A DNA stretch of 64,000 nt from JAYKJB01 sp035284745 [NCBI: Candidatus Sericytochromatia bacterium] (GTDB taxonomy: Bacteria > Cyanobacteriota > Sericytochromatia > S15B-MN24), in the NCBI GenBank assembly GCA_035284745.1, contig JAYKIL010000031.1:62001-126000 (forward strand). The letters run 5' to 3'. How positions within the stretch are numbered: the first letter of the stretch is position 1; every line of letters begins with the position of its first letter. The position numbers were made by a program, and so were the translations under genes. The notes beneath the pieces were generated by a model. The model saw only the letters and a list, made by a program, of their open reading frames with translations. It made no database searches and was not told where the DNA came from. Below are positions 1 to 8,833 of the stretch, in pieces.

Positions 1-814
1 AAGCGGCTCCGGGTGGGTCCCAGGAGACCCTCAGGGGGACATCATGGCCGTTGGCGAGGGCTGCCGCGACGTCATTCAGTGCCGCCGATTTGTTTTTTAC
101 TTCTGAAATTTGGTAACGGGCACCCGTCACGGGGGTCAGTTGCTCATTGAGCATTTGGCTGATAGCGATACCCGTCCCCCCTGTCGCCCCCCGTTGAACG
201 GCCCGCCCCCCATATTGTTCGAGCCAACGCTTCTGTTGTTCGGCCAATGCTTGATTGTTTCCCAACGGGTCGATGGCACTGAGGTCCCACGTTTTGTTCA
301 ATTCCCAGGCATAACGGGGATCCGCTTCACCCGCTGCCACTTGTAATAGGGTGGGGCCGCACGAATCCTGCCATTGTTGAACCAGGTCACGCGCATCCCG
401 CATGGTGCTCCGCCGAATGATCTGGTCCTCGGCCAACCCGCGCATTTCTTGCGCATATTGCACCAAGTGAGACCAGGGCTCATTCGCCGCGAACGCCTTA
501 AGAATAAAAATTTGCTCAACGCGCAAGCGACTGTTATTCAAGAGCGTTTTCAGACTTTCCAGTTGGCCTGCCTGCAAAAACGACAACTGGCGTTCCAGTT
601 TCAGCAGGTGAGGGCGCGCTACCAAGTCAGTTCGCAGCCCCTCTTGCAGCACGTTTAACATTTCTTGCCGAAGCAATTCTACGCTTTGGCTGACTGTTTT
701 CAAGGAAACGGCAGGACCGTGCTGTGAGGGCGATTGCCCGCCTGACGGCCCATATAGAAATTCCGGGCGCCAGCGTGTGGGTGTGGGCTGCTGCGAAGCG
801 GTGCTGATGTTCAT
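1..814 (-). CDS. Partial hypothetical protein, C-terminus outside window
   Basis: An uninterrupted minus-strand frame runs from the ATG at 814 to the window edge, giving at least 271 residues without a stop. A GGAG lies about 13 bases upstream of the ATG. The N-terminal 40 residues are polar and Pro/Ser/Gln-rich. Residues about 40-190 are predicted helical and Gln/Leu-rich. After that comes a Gly-rich stretch (GGTG), then a segment resembling the start of papain- or C39-like cysteine hydrolases, in which a His would normally follow. I do not recognise the family, and the catalytic part would lie outside the window. There is no signal peptide. It is the most downstream gene seen in this minus-strand run. 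Confidence 0.7.
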   Translation of the reverse strand, partial: MNISTASQQPTPTRWRPEFLYGPSGGQSPSQHGPAVSLKTVSQSVELLRQEMLNVLQEGLRTDLVARPHLLKLERQLSFLQAGQLESLKTLLNNSRLRVEQIFILKAFAANEPWSHLVQYAQEMRGLAEDQIIRRSTMRDARDLVQQWQDSCGPTLLQVAAGEADPRYAWELNKTWDLSAIDPLGNNQALAEQQKRWLEQYGGRAVQRGATGGTGIAISQMLNEQLTPVTGARYQISEVKNKSAALNDVAAALANGHDVPLRVSWDPPGAA

Positions 815-922
815 AGCCGGCGAAACACTCCAAGGCGCAAGGGGCACAGGATGTCACCCCTTGCTTGTAGGCATTGAAAGCCGGTGGGTGACTTCGCTTA
901 CCCAGAGCTTAATGCGATTTTA

Positions 923-1957
923 TTAAAAAAGCGTGTCTCGGATGCGACCGGCGATCACATTACGCACCTCGACGGGGATGTAAGCAGAGAGGTTGCCCTG
1001 CGTGTATCCGATGGCCGTCGCCGTTACCACGGTTGAGCCGGGAGCCAGCGCACGTAATTGTCCCGTTTCCGAGACGGTCACGATGCTTGAGTCCCCCGAT
1101 TCCCAACGGACCAGTGGGTCGAAACCTCCGGTCCACGTGGGAACATCTGCTTGCAACCAAAAAGAATCTCCCACGTTCATTACAACCCGCGAGGGCCGGA
1201 TACGAATACCGCTAATTTCTGCGGGCGGAGCGGGTTCTATGATGGCTAATGTCACTTGCTGTGCGAGTGCCGGATAGGCCAATGAATAGGCCGTTATCGT
1301 AACGGTTCCCGGGCGCAACGCGTTCACTACCCCCGCCTCATCGATGGTTGCAATCTCAGGATTTTCGCTTCGCCAAACCGCGGCAGCGGGTGTTTCAAAC
1401 CCCGGGGGGCCCTGCAAGGCCAGAAATCGCAGTTTGTCGCCAGGAGCGACGCGGGGGACACTCGGATAGATGGCGAGAGAGTAACCAGGCGGCGGTGGGG
1501 GGCCGGGTGGGATATCAGGCGAGGTTCCTGCCGCGGGTTGAGGGCCGGGCGTTCGAATCAGCGAATCAGAGGGCCCAATGGTCAATTGAAACGTGGCCTC
1601 TCGAGGTGGCGTGCGGGTGGTTGCCGCGATGACGACAGTCCCCGCTTTCAATGCGGTGACAACCCCCTGCGCGCTGATACTTGCGATACTGGGATCCGCG
1701 GAGCGCCACTCGGGCATCACTTCAATGGGGGCGTCTCGATCGTCTCGACCCAGGGCCGTCATTTGTAGTGTTTCCCCCACGGAGAGGCGGTCACCGTCAG
1801 CCTGAATTTCAATGCTAAAGAGTGCTGACCCTGAAGGGTTCTCCATTTGCGGGGCTACGGGCAATGAATTTCCTCGACAGCCAACCAGAGCGATGAACGC
1901 GAGCAGCAGGCTCCATCGCAGGAAAACTCTGTAACAAGGTTGAGTCTCGGTTTGCAC
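923..1957 (-). CDS. Lipoprotein with three BIG2-type Ig-like domains
   Basis: A 344-residue secreted surface protein. The GTG start at 1957 was chosen because a GGAAGG box precedes it and a hydrophobic signal segment with lipobox LVGC follows at residues about 13-27; the open frame extends another 122 codons upstream but overlaps the phosphatase gene. Three BIG2 (bacterial Ig-like, group 2) repeats follow, each with the signature pattern W-R/E-S, S-I/P-x-I-A-x-V/I and G-V-V-x-A-L-x-x-G-T-V. Pro-rich linkers separate the repeats. Such domains mediate surface adhesion or scaffold assembly in other proteins; the ligand here is unknown. It sits 22 bases downstream of the phosphatase and is probably cotranscribed with it. 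Confidence 0.85.
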   Translation of the reverse strand: MQTETQPCYRVFLRWSLLLAFIALVGCRGNSLPVAPQMENPSGSALFSIEIQADGDRLSVGETLQMTALGRDDRDAPIEVMPEWRSADPSIASISAQGVVTALKAGTVVIAATTRTPPREATFQLTIGPSDSLIRTPGPQPAAGTSPDIPPGPPPPPGYSLAIYPSVPRVAPGDKLRFLALQGPPGFETPAAAVWRSENPEIATIDEAGVVNALRPGTVTITAYSLAYPALAQQVTLAIIEPAPPAEISGIRIRPSRVVMNVGDSFWLQADVPTWTGGFDPLVRWESGDSSIVTVSETGQLRALAPGSTVVTATAIGYTQGNLSAYIPVEVRNVIAGRIRDTLF

Positions 1958-1979
1958 GGCCGCCTCGCCTTCCGCAAGT

Positions 1980-2861
1980 CTACCTATCGGGTTCGTCGGC
2001 CGATGACTTGCTTGGTTCGGGCAGCACGGAGGGCGCAGGGGGAATTCGACGCTCCAGTGTGTTGGGCGCCGCACCCGTGAGGCGTGAGAACCAGGCACGG
2101 ACTTTAGCACGTGCGCGCTGCCACCAGCCCTGAGGCGTTGATTCTTCCGGTTCCGCTGGGATGGGTCGGTGCAACCAGCGACAGCGTTCGTTGAGGGGTA
2201 AAGTATGCCAGTACTCGAAAAATTTTTGTATATATTCAATTTTTGAACGTTGCCCGTGTTCGTGTACGCCGAATTCGCGCATTTCTGAAACGGCAGCCTC
2301 CACGCTCCACGCATCACGCGCAATTCTTAAACACGCCGCCATCGCACCGGTTCTATCGACGCCGTGGTAGCAGTGAAAAAAGACAACGCCGTGATGAGGG
2401 TTGGTGACCGCATCGAGAAAAGCAAGGGTCAGTTCGTGGGTGGGGGGGCCGAGCGGAGGGAGCGGTAGATAGATATAGCGCAGGCCTAATTTCTGAAGAA
2501 CCGCGCGCTCGCGATCACTCTCGGGCCGAAGGTTGATAACCGTTTCAACGCCCTGGGCCAGAAGGGTCTCAAAGGCTTCATCGCTGGGTTGACTGCCTCG
2601 CCATACATTGTCCCCGACCGAGCCCAGGCGTTTCACCTCTCGACCATGTAGAAACGGTCGCGTGGCCAAATCGTAGGCCTGATAACCGAGTTTCCGCAAC
2701 CAAGGAAGATCCCGGCCGATTTTGATGAGATGGGTTGCTCCTTTGTGCACCCATTCCTGGCTGTGTTTTGTCATTCGCTCCCGCAGAGACGTGTCGGGCG
2801 ACGAATCCGGGTTCTTTTTCTCTTGTTCACCACCACCTTGGGTGCTGGGAAAATGGGACAT
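1980..2861 (-). CDS. Dual-specificity/tyrosine phosphatase-like protein
   Basis: A 293-residue cytoplasmic protein with the Cys-based phosphatase P-loop HCYHGVDRTG (Cys164, Arg170, the HCxxGxxR signature). A probable general-acid region lies upstream around residues 130-145. The first 35 residues are charged and disordered, and the last 70 are Pro/Arg-rich. The closest known group is the bacterial DSP/Siw14-like phosphatases that act on phosphotyrosine or inositol polyphosphates; the substrate cannot be told from sequence. The Ig-like lipoprotein gene follows after 22 bases. Confidence 0.85.
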   Translation of the reverse strand: MSHFPSTQGGGEQEKKNPDSSPDTSLRERMTKHSQEWVHKGATHLIKIGRDLPWLRKLGYQAYDLATRPFLHGREVKRLGSVGDNVWRGSQPSDEAFETLLAQGVETVINLRPESDRERAVLQKLGLRYIYLPLPPLGPPTHELTLAFLDAVTNPHHGVVFFHCYHGVDRTGAMAACLRIARDAWSVEAAVSEMREFGVHEHGQRSKIEYIQKFFEYWHTLPLNERCRWLHRPIPAEPEESTPQGWWQRARAKVRAWFSRLTGAAPNTLERRIPPAPSVLPEPSKSSADEPDR

Positions 2862-2885
2862 AGGCCTTCTTAATGACGCTGAGTG

Positions 2886-4058
2886 TTAGCGTTTCGAATG
2901 AAACGCCGCCATACCCGCAAACGCCGTTTCATATTTATTTTGGGCATTCCACATCATATACCCCGTTGCGTGAGTGTCCCGTCCGGCTCTCAGTTGTTCG
3001 CTGATATATCGAGGCGTGAAGGACGTGACGCGATAAGGCATCGCTTGCATCCACGGTCGAATGACGACGCCTGTATCAGCCACCTTCTTGTTCATCAGGC
3101 TCAGCCCCTTATGCATAAACAGATAGGGTTGGTCCGCTGGGTTTGGAACGCCAGCGAAGCCTCGATTAAAGTGAGATGGATACAACATTGGGCATATCAC
3201 GTCGGTGTGTCGGGCCATGTCTTCCAATTTCTGGCCGGTGATCCTCTCATCAATGGGTTGGGCCCATGCCATGATGCCGTACACATCCACGGAGACAACC
3301 ACGCCCATCGGTTTTAAGGTCTCGTAGGCTTTTTTAAGAAATGCCGTGATGACCTCGTGTTTTTGAGTTTTTTCCGCATCGAATGCATACCGCGCATTTT
3401 GTGTATCGCCCATGGCCGGGAAGCGTATGTAATCGAACTGAATTTCATCCACGCCCGCGGCAATCATCTCCTTGGCGATATCAATGTTGTAATTTTGAAC
3501 AGCAGGCAAAGAGGGATCGACCCAACTTTGGCGGCCTAATTCTTTCCAAACGCCACCTCCTGCTCGCTTTGCCGCAAGGTCTGGGCGTTTTCTTGCCAAG
3601 ATGGGGTCGTGAAAACAAACCACGCGACCTGCGACATAAACTCCCTGTGCGTGCGCTTCCGCTACTTTAGCCTTCAGGTCCCGTATAGGGCCATCTTTTG
3701 ATGCGCCAAGGGTTTTGGCCAGCGGGACCTCTGTTTTCCAAGAGATAATGCCGCCCTCATCCTTCGCATCAAATACCAACAAATTCCCTCCGGACGCTTT
3801 CAGCCCTTTCATGAGGGTTTGGTACCGTGGAAGGACCATGCTGGTTGCCGTGATATAAATCCCCCGTGCCTCGGAGTTTTTACTGAGGCTCAGTCTGACC
3901 CCACCCGTATTCGGTGAACTCGAGGACGGGGTTTCAACCGGTTTTCCGGGAGTGGTCGCGGATGTCGCCGCCAGGGCGGCACCCGTGGCCTGGCAGAGTA
4001 TCACGAAAGACGCAAGGATGGGACGGATCACTTTAAAAATTCTCCTGGTCAGGTGCAA
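2886..4058 (-). CDS. Putative glycoside hydrolase, DUF4015 family
   Basis: A 390-residue protein with an N-terminal signal peptide (positive start, hydrophobic core, cleavage near ALA at about residue 30). The mature part is a TIM-barrel-like domain of the DUF4015 / putative glycosyl hydrolase (YngK-like) type. Visible hallmarks are GIYITA at the first strand, FDAKDEGG, WVDPS and DEIQFDYIRFP, where acidic residues sit at the ends of strands as in retaining hydrolases. The substrate is unknown. It lies between the phosphatase and serC, with only short gaps. Confidence 0.8.
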   Translation of the reverse strand: MHLTRRIFKVIRPILASFVILCQATGAALAATSATTPGKPVETPSSSSPNTGGVRLSLSKNSEARGIYITATSMVLPRYQTLMKGLKASGGNLLVFDAKDEGGIISWKTEVPLAKTLGASKDGPIRDLKAKVAEAHAQGVYVAGRVVCFHDPILARKRPDLAAKRAGGGVWKELGRQSWVDPSLPAVQNYNIDIAKEMIAAGVDEIQFDYIRFPAMGDTQNARYAFDAEKTQKHEVITAFLKKAYETLKPMGVVVSVDVYGIMAWAQPIDERITGQKLEDMARHTDVICPMLYPSHFNRGFAGVPNPADQPYLFMHKGLSLMNKKVADTGVVIRPWMQAMPYRVTSFTPRYISEQLRAGRDTHATGYMMWNAQNKYETAFAGMAAFHSKR

Positions 4059-4072
4059 ACAAAGTTCTATGG

Positions 4073-4087
4073 CCCGTTGTAAACGGG
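4073..4087 (-). other. Intergenic hairpin between serC and DUF4015 gene
   Basis: A perfect 6-bp inverted repeat (CCCGTT/AACGGG) with a 3-base loop sits directly after the serC stop. There is no T-tract after it on the minus strand, so it is more likely an mRNA-processing or stability hairpin than a rho-independent terminator. Confidence 0.4.
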
Positions 4088-4094
4088 GGGGGAA

Positions 4095-5180
4095 TTAACG
4101 GCCTCTTCCGGCGAAACTTTCCATAAAGTTGACCAAAGCCTCTACGCCCTCTTCTGGCATCGCATTGTAGATTGAAGCGCGGCAGCCACCCACGGAGCGG
4201 TGCCCTGCAAGACCAATAAGGCCTGCTGCTTCTGCCTCTTTCAAGAAGGCTTTTTCCGTGTCAGTGTCTGGAAGGCGAAAAGTCACGTTCATTTTTGACC
4301 GAGCCGAAATTCGTGCGTGTCCTTGGTAAAGGTCCGGGTAGCGGTCTATCACCTGATATATGCGGTCGCTCTTGCGTCCATTTCGCACCTCAATCGCTTC
4401 CAAGCCTCCTTGCTCCATCATCCACGCCAGGACATTTCGGAGCATATAGACCGCCAGTGTCGGGGGCGTGTTGTACATCGACCCTGCTTCAATATGGGTT
4501 CGGTAATTCAACATTGTCGGAGTGGTTTCGGGCGCGCGAGCCGCTAAGTTTTCATCCACTACGACCACCGTAACCCCTGATGGACCCAGATTTTTCTGCG
4601 CTCCCGCATAAATCAGCCCAAAGTCTTTCACATTGAGCCGCCGGCTGAGGATGTCACTCGACATGTCGGCCACCAGTGGAACCCCCGTATTCGAGGGGAA
4701 TGTCTGCCATTGCGTGCCCTGAACGGTTTCGTTCGAGGTGAGATGTAGATAGTCACAATCTTTTGCGGCCGTTGGTTCAAATTCCGGCATGTGATCGAAT
4801 TGAGTTTCCGCACTGGAGGCCACCAGTGTGGGTTGCCCCAATTTTTTCGCTTCTTTATAGGCTTTGTTCGCCCACTCGCCGCTGTTGACGTAGCCACCAC
4901 GCAAGCCAAAGTTCAGCGGAATCATCGCAAATTGGAGGGTTGCACCCCCTTGCAGAAACAACACACGGTGCGTGTCCGGAACCGCGAGAAGTTCTCTGAA
5001 AAGCGCCTCTGCTTCAGATTGCAGTGCCATGTAGGGTTTGGCACGGTGAGATATTTCCATCACGGACATTCCCGTCTGGGAAAAGTTGAGCAATTCATCT
5101 TTTGCTCGTTCTAGGGCGGGTCGCGGGAGGGTCGCGGGGCCTGCATAAAAGTTCCAGACAGGAGCGTGGGTCAGCAACAT
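4095..5180 (-). CDS. serC: Phosphoserine aminotransferase
   Basis: A 361-residue PLP enzyme that converts 3-phosphohydroxypyruvate and glutamate into O-phosphoserine and 2-oxoglutarate, the second step of serine synthesis. The sequence shows the family start WNFYAGPA, the substrate-loop LFLQGGATLQF, and the PLP-binding lysine in YAGAQKNLGPSG (Lys196). Length matches the family. The ATG at 5180 has a GAGGAA ribosome site 5 bases upstream. serA and serB are not in the window. The product also serves the serine O-acetyltransferase encoded further along. Confidence 0.96.
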   Translation of the reverse strand: MLLTHAPVWNFYAGPATLPRPALERAKDELLNFSQTGMSVMEISHRAKPYMALQSEAEALFRELLAVPDTHRVLFLQGGATLQFAMIPLNFGLRGGYVNSGEWANKAYKEAKKLGQPTLVASSAETQFDHMPEFEPTAAKDCDYLHLTSNETVQGTQWQTFPSNTGVPLVADMSSDILSRRLNVKDFGLIYAGAQKNLGPSGVTVVVVDENLAARAPETTPTMLNYRTHIEAGSMYNTPPTLAVYMLRNVLAWMMEQGGLEAIEVRNGRKSDRIYQVIDRYPDLYQGHARISARSKMNVTFRLPDTDTEKAFLKEAEAAGLIGLAGHRSVGGCRASIYNAMPEEGVEALVNFMESFAGRGR

Positions 5181-5245
5181 TTGTTCCTCATTTCTCTCAT
5201 TGCGAGAGACATTGTATCGCTTCTGCTCTGATGCGCCAGGTCTGG

Positions 5246-6889
5246 TTACGGAAGTCTGCTCCAGTCCAGTAGAAACAAGGGATTGAATGTCCGAGGTTCA
5301 CCCCAAGAGAACCGGGGCGCCGAGACGAAGGCCATCTCTTGCGGGCGCTCATCTGCGTCCGTTAAGACGAGCGTTAAACCGAGGACGCCCGCGAGGTGCA
5401 GGGAGTAGCGTCTTGCTTGCAGGCTCAAACGCGGGTCTGTGGTCGGCGGCGTGGATAAAAATTTGAGGGGGGGGCGTCCACCCACTGCCTCCCAGGGAAT
5501 GGCCGCCTCGAGTTGATAGCCTCTGAGTGCACCGTCGAAGGGGTCGGTGAGTGGTTTCGAGGCCACCAGTATGCCGCGCGTCCCGGATTCTGGAACCCAC
5601 GCCCAAGCCAGGCCATCCCCCTGTTTTGTCGGCGCCAGGCCAATTTGCCAATCGTCAGCGTTTCTGATGCCTTGCGCGAAGTCTGACTGCAGGTCACGAT
5701 CGAGCCACAAAGTGATGTGATCACCTTCAAAGAGGCGGTAGCCAGGCTCGGACGGTCGGAATTTATCGTCCATCACGTCAGCGCGAATGTACAGCGCTTG
5801 CGAATCCCACATGACACGGGCGGCACCACTGAAATCGTGGGTCCCTCGCCGCTGTCGGCGCCGATAACGTAGAAGCTCCAAGTCTTCCAACCAGACGGTT
5901 CCAATATGACTCAGTTCGGCGGACTCCCAATCGTCGAATGAAGCATCGATAATCGGGCTTTTAGGGGCACGGATGGCGTAAATCGGCGGCGCTGGACGAA
6001 CAGGGTGGCGTTTTCCATTCTGATCCAAGAAAGTATCGAGCGAGAATTGGCCGCTGGAATGACGGAATACAAGGCTGCCGGCAATTTCTGCCAGAAAGTG
6101 AATCCCTTTGTCTCGGGAGGTGAGTTGGCGGATATACCAGGTCGGTTTCAAGGCGACCTCGTGGTGTCTCCCTCCATCCGGCGATATCATCTCGTGCCGG
6201 GCCTCACGAGCGACCTCATAGGTGCGGTCGGGGCGAAAACGCGACATCGTCTCCTCCTCAAACACCTTTTCCCAGCCGGTAATGCCGGCTGAAAAGGCGC
6301 GCAGCACCCCCCGGCCCAAGCGCCCGCCCAAAGCGGATTCCGCACTTTGTTGTACCAAAAATCCTGCGCTATGACGTTCGAATGGCACAGCCTCAATGCG
6401 AGTGCGGGTTTCTAAGGTGTTTTCGAAGGCGTGCAGGTTTCCTTTTTCCCAGCCCCCCAGACCAGGCGCGAGGTATCTTAGTTCTCCCGAAAAGTGAGGG
6501 GACGGCGGTGCGACGACCGCAAAACCCAGCAGCACAGCACGGCCCCCTTTCTCATTTGTCGGCCCCACCCAGCTGTATCCCACCCCCCACAATTCTTCGC
6601 CCGTATGGCGGTCTCGCAATGCAGCGACGTGCTCAATTTGCCCCTTTTCTACTTTGACGGCGCCCAAACGCGTCTCAATCCAAAGGGGCTCTTCAGGGAA
6701 TTGGGGCGCAATGAGCCTGAGCAGTTTTTCCGGTTGCCAACGGGTGGCTGGTGGCGCCGGCAAAATTTCAACCTTTGGCTGTTGCAAGCGATTCCAGCCA
6801 ATCGCCGCAGCGAGGCCCAATGTCATCAGCAGAATGAAACGGAGCACCAAGCGACGCCATTTTTTGAGACGAGAAGAGTACGTTGCCAC
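5246..6889 (-). CDS. Membrane-anchored protein with CBM9-like domain
   Basis: A 547-residue protein starting with GTG. A single transmembrane or signal-anchor segment occupies residues about 14-31, and the rest is predicted periplasmic or extracellular. The middle is of unknown fold. From about residue 310 there is a segment with the CBM9 / DOMON-like pattern: IDASFDDWESAE, ALYIRADVMDD, GDHITLWLDRD, YQLEAAIPWEA. This pattern is seen in carbohydrate- or haem-binding beta-sandwiches. A role in binding an exported polymer is plausible but unproven. It precedes serC by about 65 bases. Confidence 0.75.
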   Translation of the reverse strand: MATYSSRLKKWRRLVLRFILLMTLGLAAAIGWNRLQQPKVEILPAPPATRWQPEKLLRLIAPQFPEEPLWIETRLGAVKVEKGQIEHVAALRDRHTGEELWGVGYSWVGPTNEKGGRAVLLGFAVVAPPSPHFSGELRYLAPGLGGWEKGNLHAFENTLETRTRIEAVPFERHSAGFLVQQSAESALGGRLGRGVLRAFSAGITGWEKVFEEETMSRFRPDRTYEVAREARHEMISPDGGRHHEVALKPTWYIRQLTSRDKGIHFLAEIAGSLVFRHSSGQFSLDTFLDQNGKRHPVRPAPPIYAIRAPKSPIIDASFDDWESAELSHIGTVWLEDLELLRYRRRQRRGTHDFSGAARVMWDSQALYIRADVMDDKFRPSEPGYRLFEGDHITLWLDRDLQSDFAQGIRNADDWQIGLAPTKQGDGLAWAWVPESGTRGILVASKPLTDPFDGALRGYQLEAAIPWEAVGGRPPLKFLSTPPTTDPRLSLQARRYSLHLAGVLGLTLVLTDADERPQEMAFVSAPRFSWGEPRTFNPLFLLDWSRLP

Positions 6890-6928
6890 GGCAGAGTGCT
6901 CAGGGCGCCAGCGGAGGACGCCCGGTGG

Positions 6929-7705
6929 TTACACGGGCATCATACCGCATCCGTCTGAGGAGAGGGCCCGGTCTGCCGCAATCCAGAGTGGCAGAATACG
7001 GCTCTGTGCGTTGATGCGCCAAAAAGGTTGTCGAGTCAGTTTGGCGTGACGAAACCAGACGGTTCTTGCGGCCGGAAGCTGCAAGTGTTGCTCCGACTGC
7101 ATCTTTTCGAAATGGTCTGCCTGAAGCCGGCAGCCATAGACCGTGGGGGATGGCCTTGAGCGGTGAACAAGGGCGAAAAAACCATACATACGGCAGGCGA
7201 GGGGACGAACGGAGTAGATACTGCAAGCCCCCCCGAGAAGAAACGGGCAGCGATAACCGTTTCTTCTCCACACATGGTCTGCAATCGGTTCAAAGTGCCA
7301 GATCGTGTGCAGGAAACGATAGGTGCCCAATCGATGCAGGTGTTCACGTTCAAAACGTGACGTGAAATTTTGCCATTGTTCGCGGGTCCAATTTTCGCGA
7401 ATGTACGCTCTTATTAAACGCCATTCCAGCAGGCTCACATCAAACACTGCGGTGGGAGAGTCGCAGCAACCGCTGCAGCCCATTCTGCAAACAGTGCCAG
7501 CATAGCTGTCTCGCACGCTTTGGGCGATGTTATCAACCACGGTGTAGAGGTCGGACTCATCTCCGCTCTCGCCGAGGTTGGTTGTCGCACCCACTGCCCG
7601 GCGAAAGAACTCCAGTGCGTCCGTCAGAGGAGACCCCGAAGGGGGAGCGCTCGTGTTAGCCGCCTGTTGGGCGGCAGCCAGTATACTTTCGAAATCGTTT
7701 GACAT
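6929..7705 (-). CDS. YkgJ-type cysteine-cluster protein
   Basis: A 258-residue protein carrying the zinc- or iron-chelating CxxxCxxCC pattern (CRMGCSGCCDS) around residues 78-86, followed by CPFLLGGACSIYSVRPLACRMYGF, the diagnostic second half of the YkgJ/UPF0153 family. The biochemical role of the family is not established. The gene lies divergent from the subtilase, with a 189-base spacer. The ribosome site before the ATG is weak. Confidence 0.85.
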   Translation of the reverse strand: MSNDFESILAAAQQAANTSAPPSGSPLTDALEFFRRAVGATTNLGESGDESDLYTVVDNIAQSVRDSYAGTVCRMGCSGCCDSPTAVFDVSLLEWRLIRAYIRENWTREQWQNFTSRFEREHLHRLGTYRFLHTIWHFEPIADHVWRRNGYRCPFLLGGACSIYSVRPLACRMYGFFALVHRSRPSPTVYGCRLQADHFEKMQSEQHLQLPAARTVWFRHAKLTRQPFWRINAQSRILPLWIAADRALSSDGCGMMPV

Positions 7706-7894
7706 GTGCGACCAGGGGGCGTGCCTCAGCGGTGCGACTTGTGCCCGTCAATGGAAACATGGGATGATAAGAAATTATGCCAGATGAGGCGTGAACGCTG
7801 CTGGCAGGCGCGGTTTTCTCGCGTGAACTCCTCGGTGGTTTGCACGAGATGTTTTTTTGGATGATTCGCGCTTCTCGGAACGGTCGCTCGTACA

Positions 7895-8833
7895 ATGGAT
7901 GAAACTAGTAATCAGCGGTGGCAATGGTCATTGCGCCGCATCGACGCCCCCACCTCATGGCAACATACTCGCTCTCACCGCGATGTGATTGTTGCTGTCG
8001 TAGATACAGGGGTCGATGTTGAGCATCCGGAACTTGCGGGTCGGGTGCTCAAGGGCATCAATCTTCTCTCACCGAGGCGTCCTGCCCATGATGACAATGG
8101 TCACGGAACGGCGGTTGCTGGTCTGATTGCTGCCGCTGGCAACAATGGCCGGGGATTTTCGGGGGTCGCCCCTGAATGTCGAATTTTGCCGGTCAAGGTC
8201 AACGAGCCGGCCACGGGTGCGGTTTCTGCCGAACACATCGCGCAAGGCATTCGTTGGGCCGTCCGAGAAGGAGCCACCGTCATCAATGCAAGTGTTGGCG
8301 TGGTTCAGTGGGAACACGGTTTGACCAACGAGGCGCTTGAGGATTTGGCCGATGCGATCCGTTTCGCGCTGAAACATCACGTACCGGTTGTGTGTGCTGC
8401 TGGTCCTGCGTTGAGCCCACCTCCTTTTCCTGGCACGTGGAGTATGCTGTGGGATTTTAGAGGCTTGATCGCGGCCGGTGGGACGGACCGTCACGATCGC
8501 CGGGCTGCTTGTTCTCCGGTGGGGAACTTTATTTCGGTCACCGCTCCATCGGACGGTGTCTTAACGACCTTTCCGAGAAGTCAAGGTCGCTTGTACGGAA
8601 CCTTCGGCGGGACTTCGGCAGCGGCACCTCACGTTTCGGGCCTGGCCGCGCTTATCCTCTCGTTACGCCCGGAATTGCGTCCTTTCGAGGTGAAGGCCGT
8701 TATCCAGCAAAATGCGGATCGGCTTGGCGGCGCAGATTATCATCCGGAGTATGGTTATGGCCGCATCAACGTTGCGAAGACAATCAAGGCCGTCCTGGCG
8801 ATGCGGGGCGCAGAGCGCGCAGAGGGCGCCTAA
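7895..8833 (+). CDS. Subtilisin-like serine protease without secretion signal
   Basis: A 312-residue S8 peptidase. The catalytic residues fit Asp37 (VVDTGVD), His70 (DDNGHGTAVAG) and Ser241 (GGTSAAAPHVSG). No signal peptide or prodomain is present, so it looks intracellular, like Bacillus ISP. The oxyanion-hole motif, normally AAGN, reads AAGP (residues 168-171), so the stabilising Asn is missing or displaced. Activity is therefore uncertain. The gene is isolated on the plus strand among minus-strand genes, and its stop overlaps the convergent neighbour by 4 bases. Confidence 0.9.
   Translation: MDETSNQRWQWSLRRIDAPTSWQHTRSHRDVIVAVVDTGVDVEHPELAGRVLKGINLLSPRRPAHDDNGHGTAVAGLIAAAGNNGRGFSGVAPECRILPVKVNEPATGAVSAEHIAQGIRWAVREGATVINASVGVVQWEHGLTNEALEDLADAIRFALKHHVPVVCAAGPALSPPPFPGTWSMLWDFRGLIAAGGTDRHDRRAACSPVGNFISVTAPSDGVLTTFPRSQGRLYGTFGGTSAAAPHVSGLAALILSLRPELRPFEVKAVIQQNADRLGGADYHPEYGYGRINVAKTIKAVLAMRGAERAEGA

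Noticed and set aside
1958-2323. Extension of the Ig-like lipoprotein frame upstream of the GTG at 1957.
   Set aside because: It overlaps the phosphatase gene and would bury the lipoprotein signal peptide 135 residues from the start.
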